A stretch of 52,094 nucleotides of DNA. Origin: Rhodospirillaceae bacterium (GTDB lineage Bacteria > Pseudomonadota > Alphaproteobacteria > Rhodospirillales > JABHCV01). The position numbers and the translations under genes are program-made. The notes beneath the pieces were generated by a model that saw nothing but the letters and a program-made list of their open reading frames with translations, had not been told where the DNA came from and made no database searches. Location of the stretch: contig JACNJU010000110.1 in the NCBI GenBank assembly GCA_014382375.1, positions 1-52,094 of the forward strand, in the 5' to 3' direction. This document shows, piece by piece, positions 1 through 8,578 of the stretch (position 1 is its first letter; every line of letters begins with the position of its first letter).

Positions 1-464
1 TGTAAAATAAGATAGGCCCCGATGACGCCCGAAATAGCGCCACTGGCACCGATCATCGGGGTTGTCGAATCCGGATCGAGACCGGCGTGGGTCAGGGCGG
101 CGGCAAGGCCGCACAGAATGTAAAAGACAAAGAACCGGCCATGGCCCATGGCGTCTTCAACATTGTCGCCCAGCACCCATAAAAACAGCAGGTTGCCAAT
201 CAGGTGCATCCAGCCGCCATGCATGAACATGGATGTGATCAAGGTCAGCGGGGCCGGGATCATGGCCAGTTCCATGGGCAGGGTGCGACTGCCGAACAGG
301 ACCGAAGGAATAGCGCCAAAGCCAAGCACCGCCTTTCGTCCGCCCGCCTCGCCCAACGACAATTGCCACAGGAAGACGATCACGCACAAGCCGATCAGGG
401 CCACCGTCACGTACTGGTAGGGAATGCGTTTTAGGGGATTATCGTCTTTAAGCGGTATGAGCAT
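1..464 (-). CDS. Rhomboid family intramembrane serine protease (3' end outside the window)
   Basis: Cleaves membrane proteins within the lipid bilayer; the natural substrate cannot be read from the sequence. The first 154 residues are present, starting at an ATG at 464 and still open at base 3. Visible features are a short cytoplasmic N terminus, a first hydrophobic segment (about residues 19-36), the conserved HxxxN loop (MHLIGN, near residue 92) and the catalytic-serine motif GASGAISG (near residue 141). The catalytic histidine would lie beyond the edge. It is the last visible gene of the minus-strand run that includes purC, purS and purQ, separated from purQ by 74 bases holding a palindromic repeat. 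Family assignment is firm because the spaced motifs fit; function is inferred only at family level. Confidence 0.9.
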   Translation of the reverse strand, partial: MLIPLKDDNPLKRIPYQYVTVALIGLCVIVFLWQLSLGEAGGRKAVLGFGAIPSVLFGSRTLPMELAMIPAPLTLITSMFMHGGWMHLIGNLLFLWVLGDNVEDAMGHGRFFVFYILCGLAAALTHAGLDPDSTTPMIGASGAISGVIGAYLIL

Positions 465-502
465 GGCCGGAGTATGATAAATTCACGTGTGTCACTCAAA
501 CG

Positions 503-530
503 CGTCATTCCCGCGAAAGCGGGAATCCAG
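503..530. repeat. REP-like palindromic repeat unit
   Basis: An exact 8-base inverted repeat (ATTCCCGC at 507-514 and GCGGGAAT at 519-526) encloses a GAAA loop, embedded in CGTCATTCCCGCGAAAGCGG and the bases following it. This is a commonly dispersed proteobacterial intergenic palindrome type. It lies between the end of purQ and the start of the rhomboid gene. Neither strand has a T run after the stem, so it is unlikely to be a simple intrinsic terminator. I see only one copy in the window, so the repeat nature rests on recognition of the sequence type. Confidence 0.6.
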
Positions 531-538
531 TTTGGCGA

Positions 539-1231
539 TCATGCAGCAAGGCTTTCCACCAGTCCATCAAACATGGCTTTGCCATCGGTACCGCCCTGCA
601 GGGGGTCGACCAGCCTTTCCGGGTGGGGCATCAGCCCCAGGACGGTGCGGCTTTCGCTGGTGATACCGGCGATGTTGGCGATCGAACCGTTCGGGTTGGC
701 GGCTTTTGACGCGGTTCCCCCTTCGTCGCAATAACGAAAAGCAATGCGGCCATTGTTTTCCAGCATTTTAAGGGTTTCTTCGTCGGTTTCAAAATTGCCG
801 TCGTGATGGGCGATGGGGATACGGATCACCTGGCCCTGGTTATAGCCATGGGTAAACAGGGTGTTGGTGGCTTCGACCTTCAGGTGCACGTCCTTGCAGA
901 TGTATTTCAGGTTGGCGTTGCGCATGAGCGTGCCCGGCAGCAATCCGGCTTCGGTCAAAATCTGAAAGCCGTTGCATATTCCCAGCACCGGCACACCGGC
1001 CCTGGCGCGGCTGACGACCTCGCGCATGATCGGCGAATGGGCGGCGATGGCTCCCGAACGCAGGTAATCGCCGTAAGAAAAACCACCGGGAATAACGATA
1101 AGGTCGGTCTTGGCAAGTTCTGTATCACCGTGCCAGACCATCTCGGGTTCAACCCCTGTGGAGGCGGCAAGGGCGACCTGAACGTCGCGGTCACAATTCG
1201 ATCCGGGAAAGACGATGACGGATGTTTTCAT
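539..1231 (-). CDS. purQ: Phosphoribosylformylglycinamidine synthase, glutaminase subunit PurQ
   Basis: Releases ammonia from glutamine for the fourth step of de novo purine synthesis (FGAR to FGAM), working in the cytoplasm with PurS and PurL. The 230-residue protein is a class I glutamine amidotransferase: the nucleophile is Cys86 in GICNGFQ and the triad is completed by His203 and Glu205 in MPHPER. The size is that of the small PurQ that needs PurS, not the large fused PurL. Its ATG follows the purS stop by 5 bases, so it is co-transcribed with purC and purS. purL, often the next gene in this class, is not present downstream in the window. Confidence 0.97.
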   Translation of the reverse strand: MKTSVIVFPGSNCDRDVQVALAASTGVEPEMVWHGDTELAKTDLIVIPGGFSYGDYLRSGAIAAHSPIMREVVSRARAGVPVLGICNGFQILTEAGLLPGTLMRNANLKYICKDVHLKVEATNTLFTHGYNQGQVIRIPIAHHDGNFETDEETLKMLENNGRIAFRYCDEGGTASKAANPNGSIANIAGITSESRTVLGLMPHPERLVDPLQGGTDGKAMFDGLVESLAA

Positions 1232-1236
1232 GATTC

Positions 1237-1479
1237 CTATTCCGTAATCTCGATTGAATAATCTTCAATAACCGTGTTGGCGAGCAGTTGCTTGCACATG
1301 GCCTCGACATTATCGCGGGCCTTGGCGGCGTCGCTTTCGGTCAGGTCGATTTCGATGAATTTGCCCTGACGGACACCATCAACACCGGAAAAGCCAAGCG
1401 AACCCAAAGCGTTTTGAACGGCCTTTCCCTGGGGGTCAAGGACACCGGGTTTCAGGGTGACGTGGATCAGGGCTTTCAT
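1237..1479 (-). CDS. purS: Phosphoribosylformylglycinamidine synthase subunit PurS
   Basis: Small structural subunit (80 residues) of the FGAM synthase complex, bridging PurQ and PurL. The start [20 protein letters not shown] is the typical PurS N terminus, followed by the conserved [10 protein letters not shown] stretch. The length matches the family. The start codon overlaps the purC stop by four bases (ATGA type), showing translational coupling within purC-purS-purQ. Confidence 0.96.
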   Translation of the reverse strand: MKALIHVTLKPGVLDPQGKAVQNALGSLGFSGVDGVRQGKFIEIDLTESDAAKARDNVEAMCKQLLANTVIEDYSIEITE

Positions 1480-2240
1480 TGCATTAACTCCGGTCCACGC
1501 ATGTCTGCGGGGCCACTTTCGGGTAAAATTCCCAGGCGTCGGGCGACTTCCTGGTAGGCTTCCTTGACACCGCCCATATCCTCGCGGAAGCGGTCCCTGT
1601 CCATTTTCTCATCGGTTTTGGTATCCCAGAATCGGCAGCTGTCAGGGCTGATTTCATCAGCCAGCACGATGCGCATCTGGTCTTCTTCCCAAAGTCTGCC
1701 GAATTCAAGCCGGAAATCAACCAGACGGATACCTATGCCCATAAACAGGCCAGACATGAAATCATTGATCCTTAATGTCAGGCTCATCATTTCATCCAGT
1801 TCGGGCGGGCTGGCCCAGCCAAAGGCAGTAATGTGTTCTTCATTGACCATGGGATCGCCCAGTTCGCCGGACTTGTAATAATATTCAACGATCGAACGCG
1901 GTAGCGGGGTGCCTTCGATCAGGCCAAAGCGCTTGACCAGAGAACCTGCGACAACATTGCGCACGACGACTTCGAGGGGGATGATTTCGACCTCGCGAAT
2001 AAGTTGCTCGCGCATGTTCAGGCGGCGCATGAAGTGGGTTGGGATTCCGATATCGCTGAGCTTCATCATCAGGTGCTCGGAAATTCGGTTGTTGATGACC
2101 CCTTTTCCGGTGATGGTGCCGGTTTTCCTGTCCTGGAAGGCGGATGCGTCATCCTTGAAGTGTTGAACCAGGGTGCCCGGTTCAGGGCCTTCAAAAATGA
2201 CTTTTGCCTTGCCTTCAAATAACTGTCTGCGTCGGGCCAT
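1476..2240 (-). CDS. purC: Phosphoribosylaminoimidazole-succinocarboxamide synthase (SAICAR synthetase)
   Basis: Joins CAIR and aspartate using ATP to form SAICAR in purine synthesis. The frame is open to a TTG at 2255, but the ATG at 2240 gives the family-typical start [14 protein letters not shown] and has a GGAA sequence about nine bases upstream, so I use it (254 residues). Family motifs seen are the [10 protein letters not shown] nucleotide-binding start, the [16 protein letters not shown] strand, VVRNVVAGS and LVDFRLEFG. First gene of the purC-purS-purQ unit. The leader carries a hairpin with a T run and a promoter-like pair, annotated separately. Confidence 0.96.
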   Translation of the reverse strand: MARRRQLFEGKAKVIFEGPEPGTLVQHFKDDASAFQDRKTGTITGKGVINNRISEHLMMKLSDIGIPTHFMRRLNMREQLIREVEIIPLEVVVRNVVAGSLVKRFGLIEGTPLPRSIVEYYYKSGELGDPMVNEEHITAFGWASPPELDEMMSLTLRINDFMSGLFMGIGIRLVDFRLEFGRLWEEDQMRIVLADEISPDSCRFWDTKTDEKMDRDRFREDMGGVKEAYQEVARRLGILPESGPADMRGPELMQ

Positions 2241-2253
2241 GAGGTTGGTTTCC

Positions 2254-2290
2254 AAAAAGAATCAGGCTCATTTTAAGATGAAGGCCTGAT
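2254..2290 (-). terminator. Hairpin plus T run just upstream of purC
   Basis: Read on the minus strand, ATCAGGC (2290-2284) pairs with GCCTGAT (2267-2261), with extra pairing TCAT/ATGA inside, and is followed by TCTTTTT. This is the shape of an intrinsic terminator. It ends some 14 bases before the purC start, so it either stops transcripts from the NRDE gene or attenuates purC. The stem is exact over seven bases; GC content is moderate. Confidence 0.5.
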
Positions 2291-2316
2291 ATAGCAGGAG
2301 TCCCTTCACAAAACAA
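2288..2316 (-). promoter_or_regulatory. Candidate sigma-70 promoter for purC
   Basis: On the minus strand TTGTTT (2316-2311) and TATATC (2293-2288) are separated by 17 bases, a partial match to TTGACA/TATAAT. The -10 overlaps the outer arm of the adjacent hairpin, so transcripts starting here would not form the complete stem. Confidence 0.3.
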
Positions 2317-2329
2317 CGGCCCCGAAAGA

Positions 2330-3088
2330 TCAAAACTCAACCGACTCGAACGGGGTTTTGTCAGGGGCTCCGCCGGCAAAAATCCAGCGCGGTTTTTGTG
2401 GTGCCAGGGCTACTGAAGGGATCGCGATGATCGACGAGCAAACGGTGCCAAAGCCGTCACCGCCATCAATATTCATGGCCCCCTTTGGCCCCGCCTCGTC
2501 TTCAAATTCCTTGCTTGCGAGAATCTCTGTCCAAGCCGACCAGTCATCTTCTGCCGGATCCGGCGCGGCGGCGTCATGGAACTGCGGCAGGTAACGCATG
2601 ACCCTGTGTGAAAAGGTGTCGTTGAGGTCGCGATCGGTCAACATCGAGATGCCTGTCGGGATATCACCCAGCCGCATACCCGGCTCGCCGTATTCATTTA
2701 GCGATGATATCCAGAACGCCTCCCGTGCGTCGCCAACAAACAGGTTGAAGGGCCGGTAGGCTTCCGGATCAAGATCGAACAAGGCCTCTGCGACGGCCAC
2801 GGCCTCGGCGTGATCTAGGGCTTCAAGGGGCAACTCGCCACGACTTCTTAAAGCCGGGTCCGGACCCAGCGAACCGGTGCGATTGAGGACACCGGCGATG
2901 ACGCCATCATCATTGATACCAAGCCACGTGCCGCCAGCCAATTCGTCCAGACCGGCAATAACGTTATCCCGGTCTGGCCAATGACGGGCTGGCGGGGCCC
3001 AGGGCCGATCGATCTTTTCATCGCGATTTGCGGCGACAATCAATGGCCAATCGTGATCGGGGCGGCGCAGGGTTACCAATGTGCACAT
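2330..3088 (-). CDS. NRDE family protein (TANGO2-like)
   Basis: A 252-residue member of the NRDE/TANGO2 family, related in fold to N-terminal nucleophile hydrolases; bacterial function is not established, and the eukaryotic relative has been linked to lipid and heme handling. The protein starts with Met-Cys (MCTLVTLRR), and the name-giving ANRDE motif lies near residue 20, followed by an AGLDELAGGTWLGIN stretch characteristic of the family. No signal peptide is visible. It is divergent from the DUF1476 gene and lies upstream of purC on the same strand. A TATAAT hexamer six bases before the ATG suggests a leaderless transcript. Confidence 0.88.
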   Translation of the reverse strand: MCTLVTLRRPDHDWPLIVAANRDEKIDRPWAPPARHWPDRDNVIAGLDELAGGTWLGINDDGVIAGVLNRTGSLGPDPALRSRGELPLEALDHAEAVAVAEALFDLDPEAYRPFNLFVGDAREAFWISSLNEYGEPGMRLGDIPTGISMLTDRDLNDTFSHRVMRYLPQFHDAAAPDPAEDDWSAWTEILASKEFEDEAGPKGAMNIDGGDGFGTVCSSIIAIPSVALAPQKPRWIFAGGAPDKTPFESVEF

Positions 3089-3100
3089 TTGTGCATTATA
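3087..3100 (-). promoter_or_regulatory. Candidate -10 element giving a leaderless NRDE transcript
   Basis: A perfect TATAAT on the minus strand (3100-3095) lies six bases before the ATG at 3088, placing the expected first transcribed base at the start codon. No convincing -35 hexamer is seen and there is no Shine-Dalgarno sequence. Confidence 0.35.
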
Positions 3101-3163
3101 TATAGAAGGAGAGGAATTATCGCAGCAGTTATCCTAATACCCACAAAAAATGGATAGTAGCCG

Positions 3164-3192
3164 TTGCGATTCCGGGCATAGGTGCGTATTGT
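3164..3192 (+). promoter_or_regulatory. Candidate sigma-70 promoter for the DUF1476 gene
   Basis: TTGCGA (3164-3169) and TATTGT (3187-3192) are spaced by 17 bases, each matching four of six consensus bases, about 34 bases upstream of the ATG. An AAGGA ribosome-binding site follows nine bases before the start codon. Confidence 0.4.
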
Positions 3193-3225
3193 CCCGGAAA
3201 CGACCCGAAAGCAAGGACGATACAG

Positions 3226-3591
3226 ATGAACGACAGCTTTAAGAAACGCGGTTCCAGCGAAGAAGCCAAATTTAAGAATGACGCGGAAATCAGATTCAAG
3301 ATTGACGCCAGGCGCGACAAGATGCTTGGGCTTTGGGCAGCTGAGAAACTGGGCCTAAGCGGTGATGATATTGAAATCTTTGCCAAAAAAGTCGTGGTTT
3401 CCGATCTTGAAGAGGCTGGCTATGAAGATGTCGTGCGCATGGTATCGCAAAGCTTTAGCGATGGCGGTGTGGACATAGACGATGATGTTATCCGTGCGGA
3501 AATCAAGCGCCTGCAAGTGATCGCAGAAAAAGAGGTCACGGAAGGCTATCCCGAACCGCTGGGTGATGATCACGGACGCGTCGGCGGCTGA
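3226..3591 (+). CDS. DUF1476 protein, F1-ATPase inhibitor zeta-type subunit
   Basis: Alphaproteobacterial DUF1476 proteins bind and inhibit ATP hydrolysis by F1Fo-ATP synthase; the best-studied member is the Paracoccus zeta subunit. This 121-residue protein carries the family core: an N-terminal helix rich in charged residues with EAKFKNDAEIRFKIDARRDK, then LGLWAAEKLGLSGDD and VVVSDLEEAGYEDV. It is somewhat longer than usual because of a C-terminal tail (YPEPLGDDHGRVGG). AAGGA lies nine bases before the ATG. It stands alone on the plus strand and converges on purB with a five-base gap. Family call is firm; inhibition of the ATP synthase is taken from the family. Confidence 0.9.
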   Translation: MNDSFKKRGSSEEAKFKNDAEIRFKIDARRDKMLGLWAAEKLGLSGDDIEIFAKKVVVSDLEEAGYEDVVRMVSQSFSDGGVDIDDDVIRAEIKRLQVIAEKEVTEGYPEPLGDDHGRVGG

Positions 3592-3596
3592 ATCTC

Positions 3597-4988
3597 TTAA
3601 GATCCAAAAACCCTGGCGAAGATCGCGTCGGCGTGTTTCGTGTGGAACGCAGTCGAGTCAACCTCGAACAGTTCTTTCAAGCCGCTTTCCCCAAGAGCCT
3701 CTGCGACGGCGTTGTCGTTTGACAGAAAATAGAAGAAACGACTGGGCTGGCTCTCCGCTTCACGGTCTTCCGGCGAGGGCTCAACAGTGCCTTCAGGATT
3801 ATCCGGGTCGATACCGTAGCTGCGCCACACCTTCATGGCGTTGCGCTGCACAATAACGTAGGCGTCCTCGCGACTGACGCCGTGCTGGGTCAGGGTCAGC
3901 AGAACTCGTTGCGAGTCATGCAAGCCACCGAATTGCATCAGATTTTCCAACATCCTGCCTGGATAAACCACCAGCTTGTCCATCATGCCGGTCAGGCGAC
4001 CCAGGGCGAAATCCAGGGTGACTGTCGCGTCGGGTCCGAACATGCGCTCGACGGAGGAATGGGAAATATCGCGTTCATGCCAAAGGGTGATGTTTTCCAT
4101 TGCCGGAATGACGGCGGCGCGAACGATACGGGCCAGACCGGTCAGGTTTTCAGATAAAATCGGATTGCGTTTGTGCGGCATGGCGCTTGAGCCTTTTTGG
4201 CCGGGCGCAAAATATTCCTGGGCCTCGCGGACTTCAGAACGTTGAAGGTGCCTGACTTCCGTCGCCAGGCGCTCAATGGCCCCGGCGATAATGCCCATTG
4301 CCGCGAAATAGGCGGCGTGGCGGTCACGCGGGATCACCTGGGTTGATACCGGTTCAGGCTTCAGGTTCAGCTTTGCGGCAACATGTTCCTCGACCTTCGG
4401 GTCGATGTTGGCAAAGGTGCCGACAGCGCCTGAAATGGCGCAGGTGGCGACGTCTTCGCGGGCTACGGCCATGCGATCCCGGCCGCGCTTGAATTCGGCG
4501 TAATGACCGGCCAGTTTGATGCCAAAGGATGTCGGTTCGGCGTGGATTCCGTGGGACCGGCCAATGCAGACGTCATCCTTGTGTTCGCGGGCCCGGCGCT
4601 CCAGAACATCCAGCAAGGCGTCCAGATCTTTAAGAATCAGATCGGCGGCCTGGGTCATCTGCACGCTCAAGCAGGTATCAAGGACATCGGAGGACGTCAT
4701 GCCCTGATGGATAAAGCGCGCCTCATCACCGACATGTTCGGCCAGTTCGCTCAGGAAAGCGATAACATCGTGGTGGGTTTCGCGTTCGATTTCATCAATG
4801 CGATCAATACGTTCCTGGGTGTAAGGCTTGTCGCCCTTTTCCCAGACGGTTTTGGCTGCCTGGGCCGGAATAACGCCGAGTTCGGCCTGGGCGTCGCACG
4901 CGTGTGCCTCGATCTCAAACCAGATACGGAACTTGTTGGCAGGTTCCCAAATGGCGGTCATCCTGGGTCGGCTGTAGCGGGGTATCAT
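3597..4988 (-). CDS. purB: Adenylosuccinate lyase
   Basis: Catalyses two purine steps: SAICAR to AICAR and adenylosuccinate to AMP. The 463-residue protein belongs to the fumarase/aspartase superfamily; the signature loop SSAMPHKRNP is at residues 267-276 with the catalytic serine, and the other conserved patches are THHDV (71-75), QGMTSSD (95-101) and GRSHGIHAEP (143-152), which holds the general-acid/base histidine. The start MIPRYSRPRMTAIW is typical. Although the purC-S-Q genes are only a few genes away, purB has its own neighbourhood downstream of an MFS gene on the same strand. Confidence 0.97.
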   Translation of the reverse strand: MIPRYSRPRMTAIWEPANKFRIWFEIEAHACDAQAELGVIPAQAAKTVWEKGDKPYTQERIDRIDEIERETHHDVIAFLSELAEHVGDEARFIHQGMTSSDVLDTCLSVQMTQAADLILKDLDALLDVLERRAREHKDDVCIGRSHGIHAEPTSFGIKLAGHYAEFKRGRDRMAVAREDVATCAISGAVGTFANIDPKVEEHVAAKLNLKPEPVSTQVIPRDRHAAYFAAMGIIAGAIERLATEVRHLQRSEVREAQEYFAPGQKGSSAMPHKRNPILSENLTGLARIVRAAVIPAMENITLWHERDISHSSVERMFGPDATVTLDFALGRLTGMMDKLVVYPGRMLENLMQFGGLHDSQRVLLTLTQHGVSREDAYVIVQRNAMKVWRSYGIDPDNPEGTVEPSPEDREAESQPSRFFYFLSNDNAVAEALGESGLKELFEVDSTAFHTKHADAIFARVFGS

Positions 4989-5064
4989 TGCGGGTTCCTA
5001 TTAAAAGCAAAACCTATAGGTGGGGTATAGCGAAACAAGGCCGGAATGAAAAGTGATGATCGTG

Positions 5065-6318
5065 TCAGCCGTCTTGTCCGCCCATGACGAATGCGCGGCG
5101 GCCTTTACCGAAAACGATTAACCACAGAAGCCCCAAAACCTGTAATCCCAGGATAACACCGAAGGCGGCCTGATAGCCTGCCGGGTCGTATGATCCTGCC
5201 GCGGTTTTTGGCCACAGGCCAATAATGGCGCCGGTGCCCCACTGGGCGGCGAAGGCGCTGACAAAGACGAGGAGATTAAGCCCGGTGTTGACCCGACCCG
5301 ACAAATGCAGCGGGAATTTCTGTGACAAGGCGGCGTAGGGCAGGATTCCGGTGGTGGCGAAAAATCCGAACATCATCCAAAGCGGTAACACCGCATCAAC
5401 CAGTCGGAAAGTGATCAGAAGCTGGATAAGGATGAAAATGCTCATGCCGGTGATGGCGACGGGCAAAGGTTTAATTCCAAAACGCCGCAGATGGTCTGCG
5501 ATAACGCCAGAGGAAACGAAACCGGCAACCATGGAGGCCGCAACCAGTAACAGGTGGCTGGCGACCTGATTGCGTTCCAGGCCACCAACATCGTGCAGCC
5601 AGGGACCCACCCACAGGCTTTGAATGGACAGAAACGCGGCTTGTGAAGAAACTGTCAACGGCGCAATCCACCAGAACATGGGGCTGGTGAAGACAGAAAT
5701 AACGCCGCTTATCTGGCCCTTCAATCCACCGGAAGATTCTTTCATGTCGCTTTCGTCCCGCCTGGGTACGACAAAAAAGATAAAGCCCGCAGCGAACACC
5801 GTAAGGGCGCCCAGGAAAAGAAAAACCCCACGCCAGTCCGTGGAGGACAGCGCCATTTCGACCGGCACGGTGCCGCTCAGGGCTCCCAGCCCACCCGCGG
5901 CCATCTGGAAACCGTTTATCAACGGCAGGCGATCCCTCGGCACCCATATGGAATAAGCCTTGAAGGCCGCCATCAGACAAGATGAAACACCCAGCCCGAT
6001 CAGGGCCCGTCCGGCAATAAGGCCAATGGCACTGGTTGAAATTGCGAAAACAAACGCCCCCGTGGCCGCGAACAACAGCAAAATAGCCTCAGTCTTGCGT
6101 GGGCCGTAGTGATCAAGAAGCATCCCAAGGGGCAATTGAAACAACGCAAAAGTCAAAAAATAGGCGCTCGTCAGCAAGCCCAGGTCCGATGGTCCAAGCC
6201 CTATTTCGGAAATCAGGTCAGGCGCGATCACCGCGTTGACCACCCTGTACAGATAGGACAGGAAATAACCCAGCGCGAAGGGAACAAAGACCCGGATCAG
6301 TGACAAAGGGGTTGTCAT
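5065..6318 (-). CDS. MFS transporter, substrate unknown
   Basis: A 417-residue inner-membrane protein with about twelve hydrophobic segments and a charged middle loop (RRDESDMKESSGG, around residues 190-200) between the two six-helix halves. The loop between segments 2 and 3 has the MFS motif A form (GMLLDHYGPRKT). The substrate cannot be read from the sequence. The start codon lies two bases from the radC-like stop, so it is probably co-transcribed with map and radC. Confidence 0.85.
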   Translation of the reverse strand: MTTPLSLIRVFVPFALGYFLSYLYRVVNAVIAPDLISEIGLGPSDLGLLTSAYFLTFALFQLPLGMLLDHYGPRKTEAILLLFAATGAFVFAISTSAIGLIAGRALIGLGVSSCLMAAFKAYSIWVPRDRLPLINGFQMAAGGLGALSGTVPVEMALSSTDWRGVFLFLGALTVFAAGFIFFVVPRRDESDMKESSGGLKGQISGVISVFTSPMFWWIAPLTVSSQAAFLSIQSLWVGPWLHDVGGLERNQVASHLLLVAASMVAGFVSSGVIADHLRRFGIKPLPVAITGMSIFILIQLLITFRLVDAVLPLWMMFGFFATTGILPYAALSQKFPLHLSGRVNTGLNLLVFVSAFAAQWGTGAIIGLWPKTAAGSYDPAGYQAAFGVILGLQVLGLLWLIVFGKGRRAFVMGGQDG

Positions 6319-6320
6319 TG

Positions 6321-7001
6321 CTATAGTAACCCCATGGTTTTAAAGGAGTTATTGCCGCTTTTAGAGACAATGACATGATCGTGCAGTATGATTCCCAGCT
6401 TCTCGCCTGCTTCTTTCACTTCCATTGTCATCTCGATATCGGCTTTCGATGGCGCCGAATCGCCGCTGGGGTGATTGTGAACCATGATGACCGCCGTCGC
6501 CCCCAGCTCGAGGGCGCGCTTGACCACTTCGCGCGGGTAAACGGGGGTGTGGTCGACGGTCCCTTGTTGCTGAACCTCATCGGCGATCAGGACATTCTTC
6601 TTGTTGAGAAACAGAACCCGGAAATGTTCCGACTTTTCGTACGCCATGCTGGCCCGGCAATATTTCATCAGCTTGTCCCATGATGTCAGAACCGGGCGGT
6701 CCATGATTTCATCCTGCGACAATTTAAGAGCCGCGGCCTGAACTGTTTTCAAAGCCACCACGGCGGCTTCGCCAATGCCGTCAATGCTGCGAAGTTCCTG
6801 GGGGTCAGCGCTGATTGCTTCGGCAAATGAACCAAATTTCTTGAGCAGGGCCTTGGCCAGTGGTTTTGTGTCACGCCTGGGCAAGGCCGGAAACAAAATC
6901 AGCTCAAGTAATTCGTAGTCGGCGAGGCTGTCCCGACCGCTTTTCATAAAGCGTCCACGAAGGCGCGCACGGTGGCCGCTATGATCAGGTTTTTTTGTCA
7001 T
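6321..7001 (-). CDS. radC: RadC family JAB-domain protein
   Basis: A 226-residue RadC protein. The N-terminal part has a helix-hairpin-helix region (about residues 60-92, with SIDGIGEAA), and the C-terminal JAB/MPN domain carries the JAMM metal motif: His175 and His177 in VHNHPSG and Asp188 in APSKAD. The family was named for a DNA-repair mutant, but that phenotype was later attributed elsewhere, so the role remains unclear; a metal-dependent hydrolase or DNA-associated function is possible. The ATG overlaps the map stop by one base (TAATG), indicating coupling. Confidence 0.9.
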   Translation of the reverse strand: MTKKPDHSGHRARLRGRFMKSGRDSLADYELLELILFPALPRRDTKPLAKALLKKFGSFAEAISADPQELRSIDGIGEAAVVALKTVQAAALKLSQDEIMDRPVLTSWDKLMKYCRASMAYEKSEHFRVLFLNKKNVLIADEVQQQGTVDHTPVYPREVVKRALELGATAVIMVHNHPSGDSAPSKADIEMTMEVKEAGEKLGIILHDHVIVSKSGNNSFKTMGLL

Positions 7002-7825
7002 TATGTCCCGTAGGGCGGGTAGTCGAAACCGGCGGGGGAATTGGTGAAAACTTCAAAACCGTAATCTGTGACGGCGATTGAATGTTCAAACTGCGCCGAA
7101 AGCGAACGATCTTTGGTAACGGCTGTCCAGCCATCGGACTTAACCTTGACATCGCAACCACCAATATTAATCATCGGTTCGATGGTGAAGAACATGCCTG
7201 TCTTCAGGGTTATGCCGGTGCCGGGTTTGCCAAAGTGCATGATATTGGGAGCATCGTGAAAAACCCGGCCCAGACCGTGGCCGCAAAAATCGCGAACAAC
7301 CGAATATCGTTTGGCTTCGGCAAATTCCTGAATGGCGTGACCGATGTCGCCGGTCGTGGCACCAGGGCGGACAACATTGATGCCGTGCCACATGGCCTGA
7401 TAGGTGGTTTCCACCAGTTTCTGCGCCTTGATACTGACATCGCCAACATAAAACATGCGGCTGGTGTCGCCAAACCAGCCGTCGAGAATGGTGGTGACGT
7501 CGATATTAACGATATCGCCGTCCTTTAATTTTTTATCACCGGGGATGCCGTGACAGACGACGTGATTTATCGATGTGCAAACAGATTTCGGGAATCCGCG
7601 ATAGTTTAGGGGGGCCGGTGTGCCACCGTTATCCAGCGTGAAATCATGGACAAGGGTGTTAATGTCATCGGTCGTCATGCCGGGTTTGACAAAGGGAACG
7701 AGCATGTCGAGCGTCTCGGCGGCCAGGCGGCCAGCCTTGCGCATGCCTTCAAAGTCACCCGCTGTGTGAATCTTTATCGAGCGCTCTTCAGGATATACGG
7801 CATCTTTGTGCATCTGATCGTTCAT
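7001..7825 (-). CDS. map: Methionine aminopeptidase, type I
   Basis: Removes the initiator methionine from nascent proteins in the cytoplasm. The 274-residue protein shows the metal-binding pattern: Asp109 in NIDV, Asp120 in WFGDTSRMF, a histidine in CGHGLGRVFH, and glutamates in FTIEPM and the FEHSIAVTD segment; His92 in VVCHGIP lines the substrate pocket. The N terminus is about ten residues longer than the E. coli enzyme. It sits between sfsA and radC on the same strand with a 23-base gap to sfsA. Confidence 0.96.
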   Translation of the reverse strand: MNDQMHKDAVYPEERSIKIHTAGDFEGMRKAGRLAAETLDMLVPFVKPGMTTDDINTLVHDFTLDNGGTPAPLNYRGFPKSVCTSINHVVCHGIPGDKKLKDGDIVNIDVTTILDGWFGDTSRMFYVGDVSIKAQKLVETTYQAMWHGINVVRPGATTGDIGHAIQEFAEAKRYSVVRDFCGHGLGRVFHDAPNIMHFGKPGTGITLKTGMFFTIEPMINIGGCDVKVKSDGWTAVTKDRSLSAQFEHSIAVTDYGFEVFTNSPAGFDYPPYGT

Positions 7826-7848
7826 TCGTAATCTCTTAAATTCTTATA

Positions 7849-8559
7849 TTAAAGGGCCAGCTTTAAAGGTTTCGAGATTTCAATCCCCTTGGTGTTCAGG
7901 GTGCATTGATAGCACAATACCTCAACACCCGCCGCTATCGCCGTTTCGAGCCCGGCTTTATAGTCGGGGTCGATATCCCCGGCAATGGTGAATGTGTCCC
8001 CATCCTGACGCTGTACCAGATACATCATAACCGAACGCTGGCCCTGTTTCACCATATCGGCCAGTTCAACCAGGTGTTTTGCTCCCCGTGTCGTCACAGA
8101 ATCGGGAAATTCGACAGGGTCACCCTTGTTCAGTCCGCGTCTCAGGGTGACATTTTTGACTTCGACATAACATATGGGGCGAGCGGGGTCTTCGAGCAAC
8201 AGATCAATGCGCGAGTTATTGCCGTATTTAACTTCCCTGCGCAGACTCGCGTAACCGGCGAGTTCGGGGATTTTATCTCGCTTGATCGCTTCTTCGACGA
8301 TGGCGTTTGGCAGGGCGGTGTTGATGCCGACGAAGGTTTTGCCGATTTTTATCAATTCCCATGTGTAGCGCAGTTTGCGTTCGGGGTTTCTGGCCGGTGA
8401 CAGCCAGACTTCGGAACCGGGTTCCTTAACGCTCAACATGGAGCCGGAATTGGCGCAATGGGCGGTGACAATTGTGCCGTCCTCAAGCTCAACATCGGCA
8501 AGAAAGCGCTTGTAGCGCTTGACCAGGCGGCCAGCGATCAAGGGATCAGGAAATTTCAT
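7849..8559 (-). CDS. sfsA: SfsA family DNA-binding/nuclease protein
   Basis: A 236-residue SfsA homologue. The family was first described as a sugar-fermentation stimulation protein and has a nuclease-like core. Visible landmarks are the N-terminal GRLVKRYKRFLADVELEDG (OB-like region), HCANSGSM, and the catalytic-type CYVEVKNVTL segment followed by FPDSVTTRGAKHL. Length is typical. It begins 20 bases after the DUF3012 gene and precedes map, all on the minus strand. Confidence 0.93.
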   Translation of the reverse strand: MKFPDPLIAGRLVKRYKRFLADVELEDGTIVTAHCANSGSMLSVKEPGSEVWLSPARNPERKLRYTWELIKIGKTFVGINTALPNAIVEEAIKRDKIPELAGYASLRREVKYGNNSRIDLLLEDPARPICYVEVKNVTLRRGLNKGDPVEFPDSVTTRGAKHLVELADMVKQGQRSVMMYLVQRQDGDTFTIAGDIDPDYKAGLETAIAAGVEVLCYQCTLNTKGIEISKPLKLAL

Positions 8560-8578
8560 TGCCGTCTCTTAAAGCAGG

